Shown piece after piece: positions 1 through 9,895 of a DNA stretch of 64,000 bases; within the stretch, counting starts at the first letter, position 1, and each line of letters begins with the position of its first letter. Made by a program: the position numbers and the translations under genes. Below the pieces are notes generated by a model. It was not told where the DNA came from. It did no database searches and worked only from the letters and a program-made list of their open reading frames with translations. The stretch lies in NCBI RefSeq assembly GCF_022352055.1, contig NZ_JAKRWM010000001.1, positions 186,001-250,000 of the forward strand, written 5' to 3'. Source of the DNA: Cohnella mopanensis (GTDB lineage Bacteria; Bacillota; Bacilli; Paenibacillales; Paenibacillaceae).

Positions 1-3000
1 GTGAGCAATGATTCGGACCTTGGGCTGTACATGATTCTGCTGTCCGGAATCCTATATCTGCTGCACAAATATACCCAGCATACGGATCTGCTCATTGGGT
101 GTCCGGTTCTTCGCAGCGATGCTCCCAAGCTGAACCATATGCTACCGGTCCGGGTGGATAGCAGCGGTGAGATAACGTTCAAAGAATGGATGTCCACGAT
201 CAAACGCGCGGTTGCCGGAGCCCATCAGCATGACCGTTTTCCGTTGCAACAGCTCGGCACGGATGCTGTATTGTACCGTGTCGCGGCGATGCTGGACAGT
301 ATTCAAGAGCAGCCACGAGCTAGCAGTATAGATGCCGACATGTGGTTTATCTTCGCCAAAGATAAGAAGTCGCTTCGCTTGAAGCTGCAATACGATGGCG
401 GCTTGTATGAGGAACAGACCGTGGACGCGATCCTGAAGCAATTGATCACCTACTATTCCTCAGTTATGGAGTTTCCCGGCTGCCGGCTATCCGAGATCGA
501 ATTGCTGTCTCCGGAAGAGAAGCTAAGGTTAATCCGATTTAACGGCGAGGCCGCGATGTATCCGCGGGAGAAAACGATCCATGGGCTTTTCGAGGAGCAA
601 GCCGAGAAAGCGCCGAACGCCGTAGCCGTCAGTTACGAAGGTAACTTATGGACTTACATGGAGCTGAACGCAAGAGCCAACAGGCTCGCGCGCACCTTAA
701 GGGCGCAAGGCATTCAGGCCGACCAGTTGGTCGGGATCATGGCCGAGCGTTCGCTGGAAATGATCGTCGCCATCCTCGCGGTAGTGAAGGCGGGCGGTGC
801 TTACGTTCCGCTCGACCCGGACTACCCGCAAGAGCGAATTGCCTACATGCTGAACGATTCCGGCGTGAAGCTGCTGCTTATGCAGCGGCACCTTCGCGAA
901 CGAGTGTCGTTCGAAGATAGCGTACTCTACGTTGACGAGGCTTCCGCTTACGATGCGGACGGATCGAACTTGGAGCCGGTATCGGGCCCGGATCATCTAG
1001 CCTATGTGATCTACACATCGGGCTCAACGGGCAAACCGAAAGGCGCCTTAATCGAGCATAAGAACGTAGTCCGGCTCCTGTTTAACAGCGACAATTTGTT
1101 CGACTTCGGCGCGGAAGACACGTGGACGTTGTTCCATTCTTACTGCTTCGATTTCTCCGTGTGGGAGATGTACGGGGCGCTGTTGTACGGGGGGAAACTG
1201 GTCATCGTCCCAAGCATGACAGCGAAGAGCCCTGAGCAATTGTTAAAGCTGCTGCAAGACGAGCAAGTAACGGTCTTGAACCAAACGCCGACTTACTTCT
1301 ATCAGGTGATCCAGGCGGATCAGGCGCAAGAGAATAAAGCCCAATTGGGTCAAAGCCTGCGCTTAAAAAAAGTAATCTTCGGCGGAGAGGCGTTAAGCCC
1401 CTTTGCGCTGAAAGATTGGAAAAAGAAATATCCGAACACGCAGCTAATTAATATGTACGGCATCACCGAAACGACCGTCCATGTCACCTACAAGCAAATT
1501 ACGACGTTGGAAATCGCGCAAACGAAAAGTAATATCGGCAAAGCTATCCCAACGCTGCAAGCCTACATTCTGGACGAGAATCGCCAGTTACTGCCGATCG
1601 GCATGCAAGGCGAGCTCTATGTCGCCGGCGACGGGCTGGCGCGAGGTTATTTGAACCGGCCGGACCTGACGAAGGAGAAGTTCGTTGACAATCCGTTCCA
1701 TCCGGGTACGAAGATGTACCGGACGGGGGATTTGGCGAGATGGCTGCACGACGGAAACCTCGAATATTTGGGGCGGATCGACGACCAAGTGAAAATCCGC
1801 GGATACCGCATCGAGCTGGGCGAAATCGAGTCCCAGTTGCTCAGAACTGCAGCCGTTCGGGAAACGATCGTGATCGCGCGGGAAGACGGAGCCGGGCAGA
1901 AGGAGCTGTGCGCGTATTTCGTGGCGGACCGTCCAAGAAAAGCAAGCGAGCTGAGAGAAACGCTCGCACAAGTGCTACCGAGTTATATGATTCCCGCTTA
2001 TTTCGTGCAATTGGATCAGATGCCTCTGACCTCCAACGGTAAAATTGACCGCAAAGCTCTGCCTGCGCCGCAGGATAGCGCGCAGTCCGGCGCGGCTTAC
2101 GAAGCTCCCCGCAACGAGGTTGAAATGCGGTTCGCGCAAGTGTGGCAAGAGGTACTGGGGGTGGCGCAAGTCGGCATTCGCGATCCGTTCTTCGCGATCG
2201 GCGGAGATTCGATCAAAGTGATCCGCATTATCAGCAAGATCAACGCGCAGCTTCGAACCTCGATATCGGTGGCGGATTTCTACACCTCTCCGACAATCGC
2301 CTCTTTGGCGGCGTTGGTTCAAAGCCGTCCGGCAACTAGCGATGAGCGGGAGAAGGGCTTACGCATCGTTGCCGACATTACGGACCGGATCGCCGCCGAA
2401 GCAATAGAATGCCCGTTGCCGGAACATACGGAAGATTACTATCCGCTCAGCAACATTCAGATGAGCATGGTGTTTTACTCGAAGATGATGCCTCAGGAGC
2501 CGATCTATCACGATCAGTTCTATTTCCTGCTCGAGATGCCCGGCTTCGATAGGGCAACGTTCCAACGAGCGGTTGCCATCTTGGCCCAGCGCCATCCCAT
2601 CCTGAGAACATCCATGGAGCTGCAGCGTTATGGAACGCCGCTGCAAATTGTCCATCAACATCGCTTGCCGCATGTGGAGTTGGTCGCTTTGACGGATAGG
2701 CGGGAGGACGAACAGGAACAGTCGATCCGCGCGTATATGGCGGAGGATCTGCAGGACAAATTCAAGTTCGACGGTGATTTGTTATGGCGCTTGCGCGTAT
2801 TCCAACTGAGCTTCGAAGAAGTGTGCGTCGTGCTATCGTTCCATCACGCGATATTAGACGGCTGGAGCGTAGCTACCTTTAACAAAGAGCTGATCGAAAC
2901 GTACAGCGCGCTAGTCGCGGATAAGCCATATACGCTACCCGTGTTGAAAGCAACTTACAAAGATTACGTCGCCATTCAGCAGTCCCGACAAGCCTCGGAC

Positions 3001-6000
3001 GAAACGCGGCGATACTGGAAGCGTTATTTGGATGGTTATACCCGGAGCAAGCTGCCGTTCAACTTGGCAGGCAAGCGGATCAGCGAGAACCCCGTGAACG
3101 CCATATGCCGGAAACAAGTGGATTCGCGCATGTGGGATTCGATCGCTAAGTTCTCGCAGCGGTATCGGTATTCGATGAGGGAAATATGCTTTTCCGCTTA
3201 TTTGTACCTGATGCACATTCTCACCACGGAGCGCGACCTCGTAACTGGTATCGTGACCCATGACCGCCCGCAACTCGAGGATGGGGACGCGATACTCGGT
3301 TGTTTCCTGAACACGTTGCCGTTTCGGATCGAAGTCGATCGCGGGATGACGCGCTTGCAATTTCTCGAACAAGTAAAAACACGCATGCACGACATGTTCG
3401 CACACGAGTTATTCTTGGTCGATATCGCGCAAGAGGTCGGGGACACGAAAGGCGATGTAAGCAACCCTTTGTTCGATTCCTTGTTTAATTTTACGGATTT
3501 CCATGTGATGGATGGGCTGGAGAACAACGCGTTCATTCGCACTTCGGATCGCCGAATGGAGCTGGCGTCCAGCGAAATGACGAACACGCTGTTCGATTTG
3601 GAAGTGTCCAGCACGATGAACCAGGCGTACATCCAGATCAAATATGCGCAAGCTTATTTCCACACAACGGAGATCGATACCGCATTCGACCTGTATATAC
3701 GGATTTTGCGCGCGTTCGCCGAACATCCGGCGAGCACGCTGCAAGAGCTTCCGGTGCTGTCGGATGAGGAGCGCAGACGGATACTGTACGATTTCAACGC
3801 GACTCAAAGCGCTTACGCCAAAGAGAAAACGTTGCACGCCTTACTGGAAGAACAAGCTGACAGAACGCCGCACAATGTCGCCTTGAAGCTGGATCTAGCA
3901 GAAATGACGTACGGGGAGCTTAACGGCCAAGCGAACCAGGTAGCCCGGATGCTTCTGGATAACGGCGTCCAATCGGGTGATCGCGTAGGTCTCGTGGCGG
4001 ATCGCGGGTTCGGCATGATCGTCGGCATGTATGGCATCTTGAAAGCCGGTGCCGCTTACGTCCCGATCGACCCCGAGTACCCGGATGACCGCAAAGCTTA
4101 CATTAGCCGGAACGCAGAAGTGACGGCGCTACTGGCGGACCGAGACTACGGGGTTGCGATCGAGAACATGCTGCTGCTCAATGACGACAAATTCAGCCAT
4201 TACGCTACTGATAATCTGAATCTCTACCAAGACTCTCAGCATCTGGCGTACATCATCTACACGTCAGGCTCCACGGGTACGCCCAAAGGCGTTATGATCG
4301 AGCACCATTCGGCCGTAAATCTGGTCCAATGGGTGAACAAGCGATTCGAAGTGGGTAAGAGGGATACGCTGCTGTTCGTAACGTCGATGTGCTTCGATCT
4401 CTCGGTCTACGATGTGTTCGGGATGTTGGCGTGCGGAGGTAAGGTCGTCATCGCTCGCAAGGAGCAAGTGCAAAACCATACTCAGCTCATTCGCCTAATG
4501 AAAGAAGAGAAGATTACGTTCTGGGATTCCGTGCCTTCGACGATGAACCATCTGGTCAACATGATCGGACAGGAAGAACCCGATTTCTCCCAAACGAGCT
4601 TAAGGCTCGTTTTCTTGAGCGGGGATTGGATTCCCGTGCCTCTGCCGGATACGATCCGTTCCATCTTCCCGAACGCGGAAGTGATTGCGCTCGGAGGCGC
4701 TACGGAAGCGACGGTCTGGTCGAATTATTATCCGATCCGTGCCGTGGAGAAGACGCAAACGAGCATTCCGTACGGCAATCCGATGGACAATAATACGTTT
4801 TACATTTTGGACGATCAATTAAATCCCGTACCTTATGGAGTAGCCGGAGAGCTGTATATCGGCGGCATTGGGGTCGCGCGCGGCTACATGAACGACAGCG
4901 AGAAGACGGCGAATGCCTTCGTACACAACCCGTTCGTAACTGAACCGGAAGCAAAAATGTACAAAACCGGGGATTTAGGTCGGTTGCTGCCTAACGGGAC
5001 GATGGAGTTTTTGGGCCGGAAAGACTACCAGGTCAAAATCCGGGGGTACCGCGTGGAGCTTGGCGAGATCGAAAGCCATCTCTTCAAGCATGAGCGGATT
5101 AGGGAAGCGGTCGTACTAAGCAAACAGGATACGGACGGCGTCGCTTATTTGTGTGCCTATATCGTTTTCCACGAACCGATGACCTCGCAGCAATTAAGAG
5201 AGTATTTGTCCGGGAAGCTGCCTGGTTATATGGTACCTTCGGCATTCGTAGCGATGGAGCGATTACCATTAACCTCGAACGGCAAGATCGACCGGAAGGC
5301 GTTGCCTGAGCCCGAGCGCCACACAAGAAGCGAATCCACGGACGCGAAACCAAGAACGGCGCTAGAAAAGCAGCTTGCGCAAATATGGAAAAGCGTGCTT
5401 GGACTGAACGAGATCAACCGGGACGATAACTTCTTTGAAATCGGAGGACACTCCTTACGCGCAACGAGCTTGGTAACAAAGCTTCACAAAGAGATGAATA
5501 TTTCTTTGCCGTTGCGGGAAGTTTTCGAATTTCCAACAATCGAGCAGATGGCGCAAGCGATTGAAGGCAGGCAACAAAACGCTTATTTAACGATACCTGT
5601 CGTTGAAGCTAGGCCAACGTATCCCGTTTCCTCCGCGCAGAAACGATTGTTTATATTGAGTCAGATCGAGGGCGGAGAAACAAGCTATAACGTTCCGGCA
5701 GTGTTGACAGTTGAAGGCGCGATAGATCGGACGCGACTCGAGGAAACGATTCGGCGATTAATCGATCGTCACGAGACTTTGCGAACGAGCTTCGAGTTGG
5801 TCAATGGTGAACCTGTGCAACGAGTCCACGACAAAGTCGATTTCATCGTGGCGCATAGCCGTCTTGGCGATAAAGCTTTGGAGTCGAGAGCGCGCCGATT
5901 TGTGCGTGCGTTCGATCTGGGGCAAGCACCACTTTTCCGCATTGAGCTGATCGAACTTGAGGTCGATCGTCACGTTTTGTTATTCGATATGCACCATATC

Positions 6001-9000
6001 ATAACGGACGGAACATCGATGGGCATTCTCGTGCAGGAGTTTTCCAGCTTATATGCAGGAGTAGATCTGCCGGACTTACTCATTCAATACAAGGATTATT
6101 CGGATTGGCAAAGCAAGCAAATGGACAGCGAGCGTTATCGGCAGCAAGAGAACTTCTGGCTCGACGCCTATGCCGGGGAATTGCCTGTTCTGGATTTATT
6201 TACCGATTTCCCAAGACCTGCCGTGCGTAGCTTCGATGGGGCGCAGATCGACTTTGCCGTGCCGCCTGAACTAACGCAGCGTCTGCGAAGCTTGGCGACA
6301 AATAACGGCAGCACGTTATATATGGTTCTATTAGCTGCTTATACGACGTTGCTGCACCATTATTCGGGGCAAGAGGATATCATCGTGGGAACCCCGATCG
6401 CGGGGAGGTTATCCGCAGACTTGGAGCCGCTGATCGGAATGTTTATTAATACGCTGCCGATGAGGAATTATCCGACGAAGGATAAAGCGTTCCTTGACTA
6501 TTTAGCGGATGTGAAGGAAAACGCCCTTCGAGCTTACGAAAATCAAGAGTATCCGTTCGAGGAATTGGTCTCTAAAGTAAAAGTGGCAAGGGATCTCAGC
6601 CGCAATCCGTTGTTCGATGCGATGTTCGTGTTGCAGAATACCGTGAACGGGAAGCTCGAGGTTGAATCGCTAACCTTTCAGCCTTACGTTCAAGATCAAA
6701 CCATCGCTAAGTTCGATCTGACGCTCACGGTCGTAGAGCAGGGAGATGAATTGAACTGCAGCATGGAATACAGCAGCATTCTATTCAGCGAATCTACGAT
6801 CCGCCGAATGGCCAGTCACTTCGTTCAACTTGCTCGATCCATCGTGGAACGACCGGGCGGAACGATAGGATCGCTGAAGATGATGACTCCGCAAGAAACC
6901 GAGCAGATTCTGCTGTCGTTCAATAACACGAAAGCGGACTATCCGCGCGAGAAGACGATACACAGGATGTTCGAGGACCAGGCGGCGAAGACGCCGAACG
7001 ACGTGGCGGTCGTATTCGCAGATCGGCAGCTCACCTACCGGGAGCTGAATGAAAGCGCGAATCGGTTGGCTCGTGCATTGCGTGAGCAAGGCGTGCAGAG
7101 AGAAAGCGTCGTCGGCATTTTAGTCGAACGTTCGCTTGAGATGATGATTGGCATTTTAGCGGTTTTGAAGGCGGGAGGCGCCTATTTACCGATTGATCCC
7201 GATTATCCGCAACAACGAATTCAATACATGTTGGAGGATAGTCGCGCGAAGCATTTACTCACTCGGACATCAAGCGCAGCGCCATCCTTTGTAGGAACCC
7301 GATTGGACATAGCGGACCCTCTCAACGATCTCCAAGCCGGATCGAATTTGGAGTTCCCGCAATCTTCGAATCAGCTCGCTTATGTCATCTACACGTCGGG
7401 ATCAACTGGGAAACCGAAAGGGGTCATGCTCGAGCATCGGAGCGTGCTTAACTTCATTAAAGGAATGACGGATCGGATCGATTTCTCCGCGAAGAAGACG
7501 ATTTTGTCGCTGACCACGATCTCCTTCGATATTTTCGTGCTGGAAACGATCGTGCCCTTGACGCAAGGAGGCAAAATCATTATCGGAAGCGCGGAAGATC
7601 AGCATGATCCGCAACGCATAAGCGATCTGGTAATAGACCACCGCGTAAACATCGTGCAGATGACGCCTTCGAGGATGCGGCTATGGATGAGCGATGCCGC
7701 TTACTCTACCGGAATTCGCCAATTGACGGAAATCCTGATCGGAGGAGAGGCTTTGCCCGCAAAATTGCTGAACGATTTGCGGCAAGACACCTCGGCCCGG
7801 ATCTATAACCTGTACGGTCCGACGGAGGCGACGGTATGGTCGGCTATGGCGGAGATTAGCACCGATGGCGGGATCACGATCGGTTCGCCGATCGCTAACA
7901 CTCAAATCTATATCGTGAATGGCGGCGGTCATTTGCAGCCAATAGGGGCCGTCGGTGAACTGTGTATTGCCGGTGACGGGCTGGCAAGAGGTTATTGGAA
8001 TAGGGATGATCTTACGGCGGAGAAGTTCGTGGACAATCCGTTCCTTCCCGGAACGAAACTGTACCGTACGGGAGATTTGGCTCGATGGCTGCCGGGAGGA
8101 CGCTTGGAATTCGTGGGCCGTACCGACCATCAAGTCAAAATTCGCGGATACCGTATCGAACTGGGCGAAGTGGAGGATCAGTTACGGCAACTCCCGTCCG
8201 TTCAAGAGGCGGTCGTTGTCGCAAAGGATGACGATAACGGGCACAAAAGCTTGTGCGCTTATTATGTGTCGGATACCGAGTTGAGCATCGGCGAGCTTAG
8301 AGGCTTACTCTCCCATAAGCTGCCTAGCTATATGATTCCCTCGTATTTCGTGCGATTGAATCGGATGCCGCTCACGCCGAACGGGAAAATAGACCGCAAA
8401 CAGCTGCCGGAGCCGGAACAAGATAGGGCGTTAATGCACGAGTACGAAGGCCCTGCCGACTCCATTGAGGAGCAGCTCGTCGACATTTGGCAGGAAGTGC
8501 TTCGGGTTCCCCGCGTCGGCGTGCATGACAACTTCTTTGAAGCGGGCGGAAATTCCTTGAACTCGATCCAAGTCATCGCCAGTACGAATACGCTCCAGAT
8601 GAACCTATCAGTTAAGGACATTTGGGATTATCAGACGATTCGCAGGATTACGGAAAACAAGAAACTCGTTCAATCGGTTGCGGTAAAAGGAACTAGGAAG
8701 TTTAATCAGGGGTTTGAGGTCACTCATCGCTATCCCTACTATTATCCGTGCTTTAATGCCGTGATGTTCGAAAAAATAAAGTATCAATACGGTTTTTCAA
8801 GCTTGCCGAGAAGCTTTCTTCCTGCTGCCGACGGTTTGGCTTTGCCGACGATCGAGTACGGGAAGTCCAATCGGGGCGTCGATAATAAGAAGTTTTGCAA
8901 ACTCCCGTTCGTTAGATCGATGGTACTTGCCGAGTTAATGGAGGATTTGGGGATATCATTCGAGCTCATTTCCTATCCTTCCTTGGCGGAAGGAATCGAA

Positions 9001-9840
9001 GCAATCGACCGTCGCTTAAGCAACGACGAGATCGTCCCGATTGTCGCCAACACCTATTACCTGAACTATACGCCTGAGTATATGATGCCCAAAGAGGAGT
9101 ATAGAAGGAGGATGGACAGTTTATTCCGTCAGGATGCGGAGCAATCCGACCACTCGTTAATGGTCATCGATCGAACGGAAACGCATTATGTCGTCTATGA
9201 TACGAGCTTTAACTTCTATGGGGAAATTTCAAGGGAGGATTTGCAAAACGCATTTTCCGGTCACCGCGGCATCGATTTTATCGACAAGGACTCGCCTCTG
9301 CTGAACAATGCGTATCAAGCTTTCAAGATTAGCAAGCGGGAGCCGAAAGCGCGCGAAGAAAAGGAGTGGAAGTTGCGTATTTTTATCGATATCCTGAACG
9401 ATTTTCTAAGCATGGATGCAAGGGATTGCGAGGCGCATGGAATGACCTATTCCAGATATGTCGGACTAGGAGCGCTTAGCCAATTGCCACGCATCGTCAA
9501 ACGGAAGCCATTTTTAACCCGCGAGAAAGAAGATCGGACGTTCTTGTCCGTTACATTGAACGATTGGAAATACAATTTCATTTTTTTGCGGGACATGTTG
9601 AATGAATTATCTCTTGATTATGAAGAGTATAGAGGGGCATCCGCGCCGCTCGACGAGGTGATTGAGGCATTGCTGAACGCGTTCAAAGAAAGCGTGACCC
9701 TTGAGGCCGGTCAACTGAATTCTTACGCTATTCGCCTAGAACAAACGATGGCAGGGATTCATTCCAATCTTAGCATTCACTTACCTCGATGGAGAGAGTT
9801 AGCCATCTTGTATAGAAGAGAATCGCGGACAGAAGCCTAA
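1..9840 (+). CDS. Non-ribosomal peptide synthetase, 5'-truncated, with papain/BtrH-like C-terminal domain
   Basis: The open frame runs from base 1 and begins inside a condensation domain (C), so the true start lies upstream. Order by residue: C-terminal half of C (1-165); A1 (about 181-690, YTSGSTGKPKG near 338-348); T1 (GGDS, Ser737); C2 (HHAILDG, 948-954); A2 (about 1255-1770); T2 (GGHS, Ser1818); C3 (HHIITDG, 1998-2004); A3 (about 2300-2805); T3 (GGNS, Ser2852); then about 400 residues that are neither C, E nor thioesterase. Hand alignment to PheA gives pocket codes DFWNIGMVHK for A1 (the Thr code), D-L-Y-D-F-S-L-V-W for A2 (nearest the Cys code DLYNLSLIWK) and D-I-L-Q-L-G-L-V-W for A3 (one change from the Gly code DILQLGLIWK). 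Both complete C domains carry HHxxxDG, so no heterocyclisation domain is present. The tail has Cys2917, His3051 and Asp3067 in a papain/C39-like order and may release the product. The peptide is unknown. A transcription terminator follows directly. Confidence 0.93.
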   Translation: MSNDSDLGLYMILLSGILYLLHKYTQHTDLLIGCPVLRSDAPKLNHMLPVRVDSSGEITFKEWMSTIKRAVAGAHQHDRFPLQQLGTDAVLYRVAAMLDSIQEQPRASSIDADMWFIFAKDKKSLRLKLQYDGGLYEEQTVDAILKQLITYYSSVMEFPGCRLSEIELLSPEEKLRLIRFNGEAAMYPREKTIHGLFEEQAEKAPNAVAVSYEGNLWTYMELNARANRLARTLRAQGIQADQLVGIMAERSLEMIVAILAVVKAGGAYVPLDPDYPQERIAYMLNDSGVKLLLMQRHLRERVSFEDSVLYVDEASAYDADGSNLEPVSGPDHLAYVIYTSGSTGKPKGALIEHKNVVRLLFNSDNLFDFGAEDTWTLFHSYCFDFSVWEMYGALLYGGKLVIVPSMTAKSPEQLLKLLQDEQVTVLNQTPTYFYQVIQADQAQENKAQLGQSLRLKKVIFGGEALSPFALKDWKKKYPNTQLINMYGITETTVHVTYKQITTLEIAQTKSNIGKAIPTLQAYILDENRQLLPIGMQGELYVAGDGLARGYLNRPDLTKEKFVDNPFHPGTKMYRTGDLARWLHDGNLEYLGRIDDQVKIRGYRIELGEIESQLLRTAAVRETIVIAREDGAGQKELCAYFVADRPRKASELRETLAQVLPSYMIPAYFVQLDQMPLTSNGKIDRKALPAPQDSAQSGAAYEAPRNEVEMRFAQVWQEVLGVAQVGIRDPFFAIGGDSIKVIRIISKINAQLRTSISVADFYTSPTIASLAALVQSRPATSDEREKGLRIVADITDRIAAEAIECPLPEHTEDYYPLSNIQMSMVFYSKMMPQEPIYHDQFYFLLEMPGFDRATFQRAVAILAQRHPILRTSMELQRYGTPLQIVHQHRLPHVELVALTDRREDEQEQSIRAYMAEDLQDKFKFDGDLLWRLRVFQLSFEEVCVVLSFHHAILDGWSVATFNKELIETYSALVADKPYTLPVLKATYKDYVAIQQSRQASDETRRYWKRYLDGYTRSKLPFNLAGKRISENPVNAICRKQVDSRMWDSIAKFSQRYRYSMREICFSAYLYLMHILTTERDLVTGIVTHDRPQLEDGDAILGCFLNTLPFRIEVDRGMTRLQFLEQVKTRMHDMFAHELFLVDIAQEVGDTKGDVSNPLFDSLFNFTDFHVMDGLENNAFIRTSDRRMELASSEMTNTLFDLEVSSTMNQAYIQIKYAQAYFHTTEIDTAFDLYIRILRAFAEHPASTLQELPVLSDEERRRILYDFNATQSAYAKEKTLHALLEEQADRTPHNVALKLDLAEMTYGELNGQANQVARMLLDNGVQSGDRVGLVADRGFGMIVGMYGILKAGAAYVPIDPEYPDDRKAYISRNAEVTALLADRDYGVAIENMLLLNDDKFSHYATDNLNLYQDSQHLAYIIYTSGSTGTPKGVMIEHHSAVNLVQWVNKRFEVGKRDTLLFVTSMCFDLSVYDVFGMLACGGKVVIARKEQVQNHTQLIRLMKEEKITFWDSVPSTMNHLVNMIGQEEPDFSQTSLRLVFLSGDWIPVPLPDTIRSIFPNAEVIALGGATEATVWSNYYPIRAVEKTQTSIPYGNPMDNNTFYILDDQLNPVPYGVAGELYIGGIGVARGYMNDSEKTANAFVHNPFVTEPEAKMYKTGDLGRLLPNGTMEFLGRKDYQVKIRGYRVELGEIESHLFKHERIREAVVLSKQDTDGVAYLCAYIVFHEPMTSQQLREYLSGKLPGYMVPSAFVAMERLPLTSNGKIDRKALPEPERHTRSESTDAKPRTALEKQLAQIWKSVLGLNEINRDDNFFEIGGHSLRATSLVTKLHKEMNISLPLREVFEFPTIEQMAQAIEGRQQNAYLTIPVVEARPTYPVSSAQKRLFILSQIEGGETSYNVPAVLTVEGAIDRTRLEETIRRLIDRHETLRTSFELVNGEPVQRVHDKVDFIVAHSRLGDKALESRARRFVRAFDLGQAPLFRIELIELEVDRHVLLFDMHHIITDGTSMGILVQEFSSLYAGVDLPDLLIQYKDYSDWQSKQMDSERYRQQENFWLDAYAGELPVLDLFTDFPRPAVRSFDGAQIDFAVPPELTQRLRSLATNNGSTLYMVLLAAYTTLLHHYSGQEDIIVGTPIAGRLSADLEPLIGMFINTLPMRNYPTKDKAFLDYLADVKENALRAYENQEYPFEELVSKVKVARDLSRNPLFDAMFVLQNTVNGKLEVESLTFQPYVQDQTIAKFDLTLTVVEQGDELNCSMEYSSILFSESTIRRMASHFVQLARSIVERPGGTIGSLKMMTPQETEQILLSFNNTKADYPREKTIHRMFEDQAAKTPNDVAVVFADRQLTYRELNESANRLARALREQGVQRESVVGILVERSLEMMIGILAVLKAGGAYLPIDPDYPQQRIQYMLEDSRAKHLLTRTSSAAPSFVGTRLDIADPLNDLQAGSNLEFPQSSNQLAYVIYTSGSTGKPKGVMLEHRSVLNFIKGMTDRIDFSAKKTILSLTTISFDIFVLETIVPLTQGGKIIIGSAEDQHDPQRISDLVIDHRVNIVQMTPSRMRLWMSDAAYSTGIRQLTEILIGGEALPAKLLNDLRQDTSARIYNLYGPTEATVWSAMAEISTDGGITIGSPIANTQIYIVNGGGHLQPIGAVGELCIAGDGLARGYWNRDDLTAEKFVDNPFLPGTKLYRTGDLARWLPGGRLEFVGRTDHQVKIRGYRIELGEVEDQLRQLPSVQEAVVVAKDDDNGHKSLCAYYVSDTELSIGELRGLLSHKLPSYMIPSYFVRLNRMPLTPNGKIDRKQLPEPEQDRALMHEYEGPADSIEEQLVDIWQEVLRVPRVGVHDNFFEAGGNSLNSIQVIASTNTLQMNLSVKDIWDYQTIRRITENKKLVQSVAVKGTRKFNQGFEVTHRYPYYYPCFNAVMFEKIKYQYGFSSLPRSFLPAADGLALPTIEYGKSNRGVDNKKFCKLPFVRSMVLAELMEDLGISFELISYPSLAEGIEAIDRRLSNDEIVPIVANTYYLNYTPEYMMPKEEYRRRMDSLFRQDAEQSDHSLMVIDRTETHYVVYDTSFNFYGEISREDLQNAFSGHRGIDFIDKDSPLLNNAYQAFKISKREPKAREEKEWKLRIFIDILNDFLSMDARDCEAHGMTYSRYVGLGALSQLPRIVKRKPFLTREKEDRTFLSVTLNDWKYNFIFLRDMLNELSLDYEEYRGASAPLDEVIEALLNAFKESVTLEAGQLNSYAIRLEQTMAGIHSNLSIHLPRWRELAILYRRESRTEA
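8650..9837 (+). other. C-terminal papain/BtrH_N-like domain of the NRPS
   Basis: Residues about 2884-3279 follow the last carrier domain, where a thioesterase, reductase or terminal C domain normally sits. No GxSxG thioesterase motif is visible. The segment has a Cys in a Tyr-rich context (YYYPCFNA, Cys2917). A mid region follows that reads like the substrate-binding stretch of C39/BtrH-type folds (VPIVANTYYLNYTPEYM). Next come DHSLMVID (His3051) and YVVYDTSFNFYG (Asp3067). This Cys...His...Asp order and the strand pattern around His and Asp resemble the BtrH N-terminal family; BtrH is the acyl transferase that takes an acyl group from a carrier protein in butirosin biosynthesis. The last 200 residues are helical and not recognised. 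The domain identity is inferred from pattern only. Confidence 0.5.
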
Positions 9841-9846
9841 TATTAA

Positions 9847-9877
9847 ACAACCCCGCCACACGGAATGGCGGGGTTGT
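9847..9877. terminator. Bidirectional terminator between NRPS and ABC exporter genes
   Basis: The sequence holds a perfect 12-bp stem, ACAACCCCGCCA / TGGCGGGGTTGT, with a 7-nt loop and short A and T runs on the two sides. It lies between the NRPS stop and the end of the convergent permease gene, so it can serve both. Confidence 0.85.
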
Positions 9878-9895
9878 CTTTAGCTTGGCTAGATG

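Noticed and set aside
2360..3700. Heterocyclisation or epimerisation domain in the NRPS
   Set aside because: Both complete C domains carry HHxxxDG (HHAILDG, HHIITDG), not DxxxxD. No extra epimerisation-sized segment lies between carrier and C domains.
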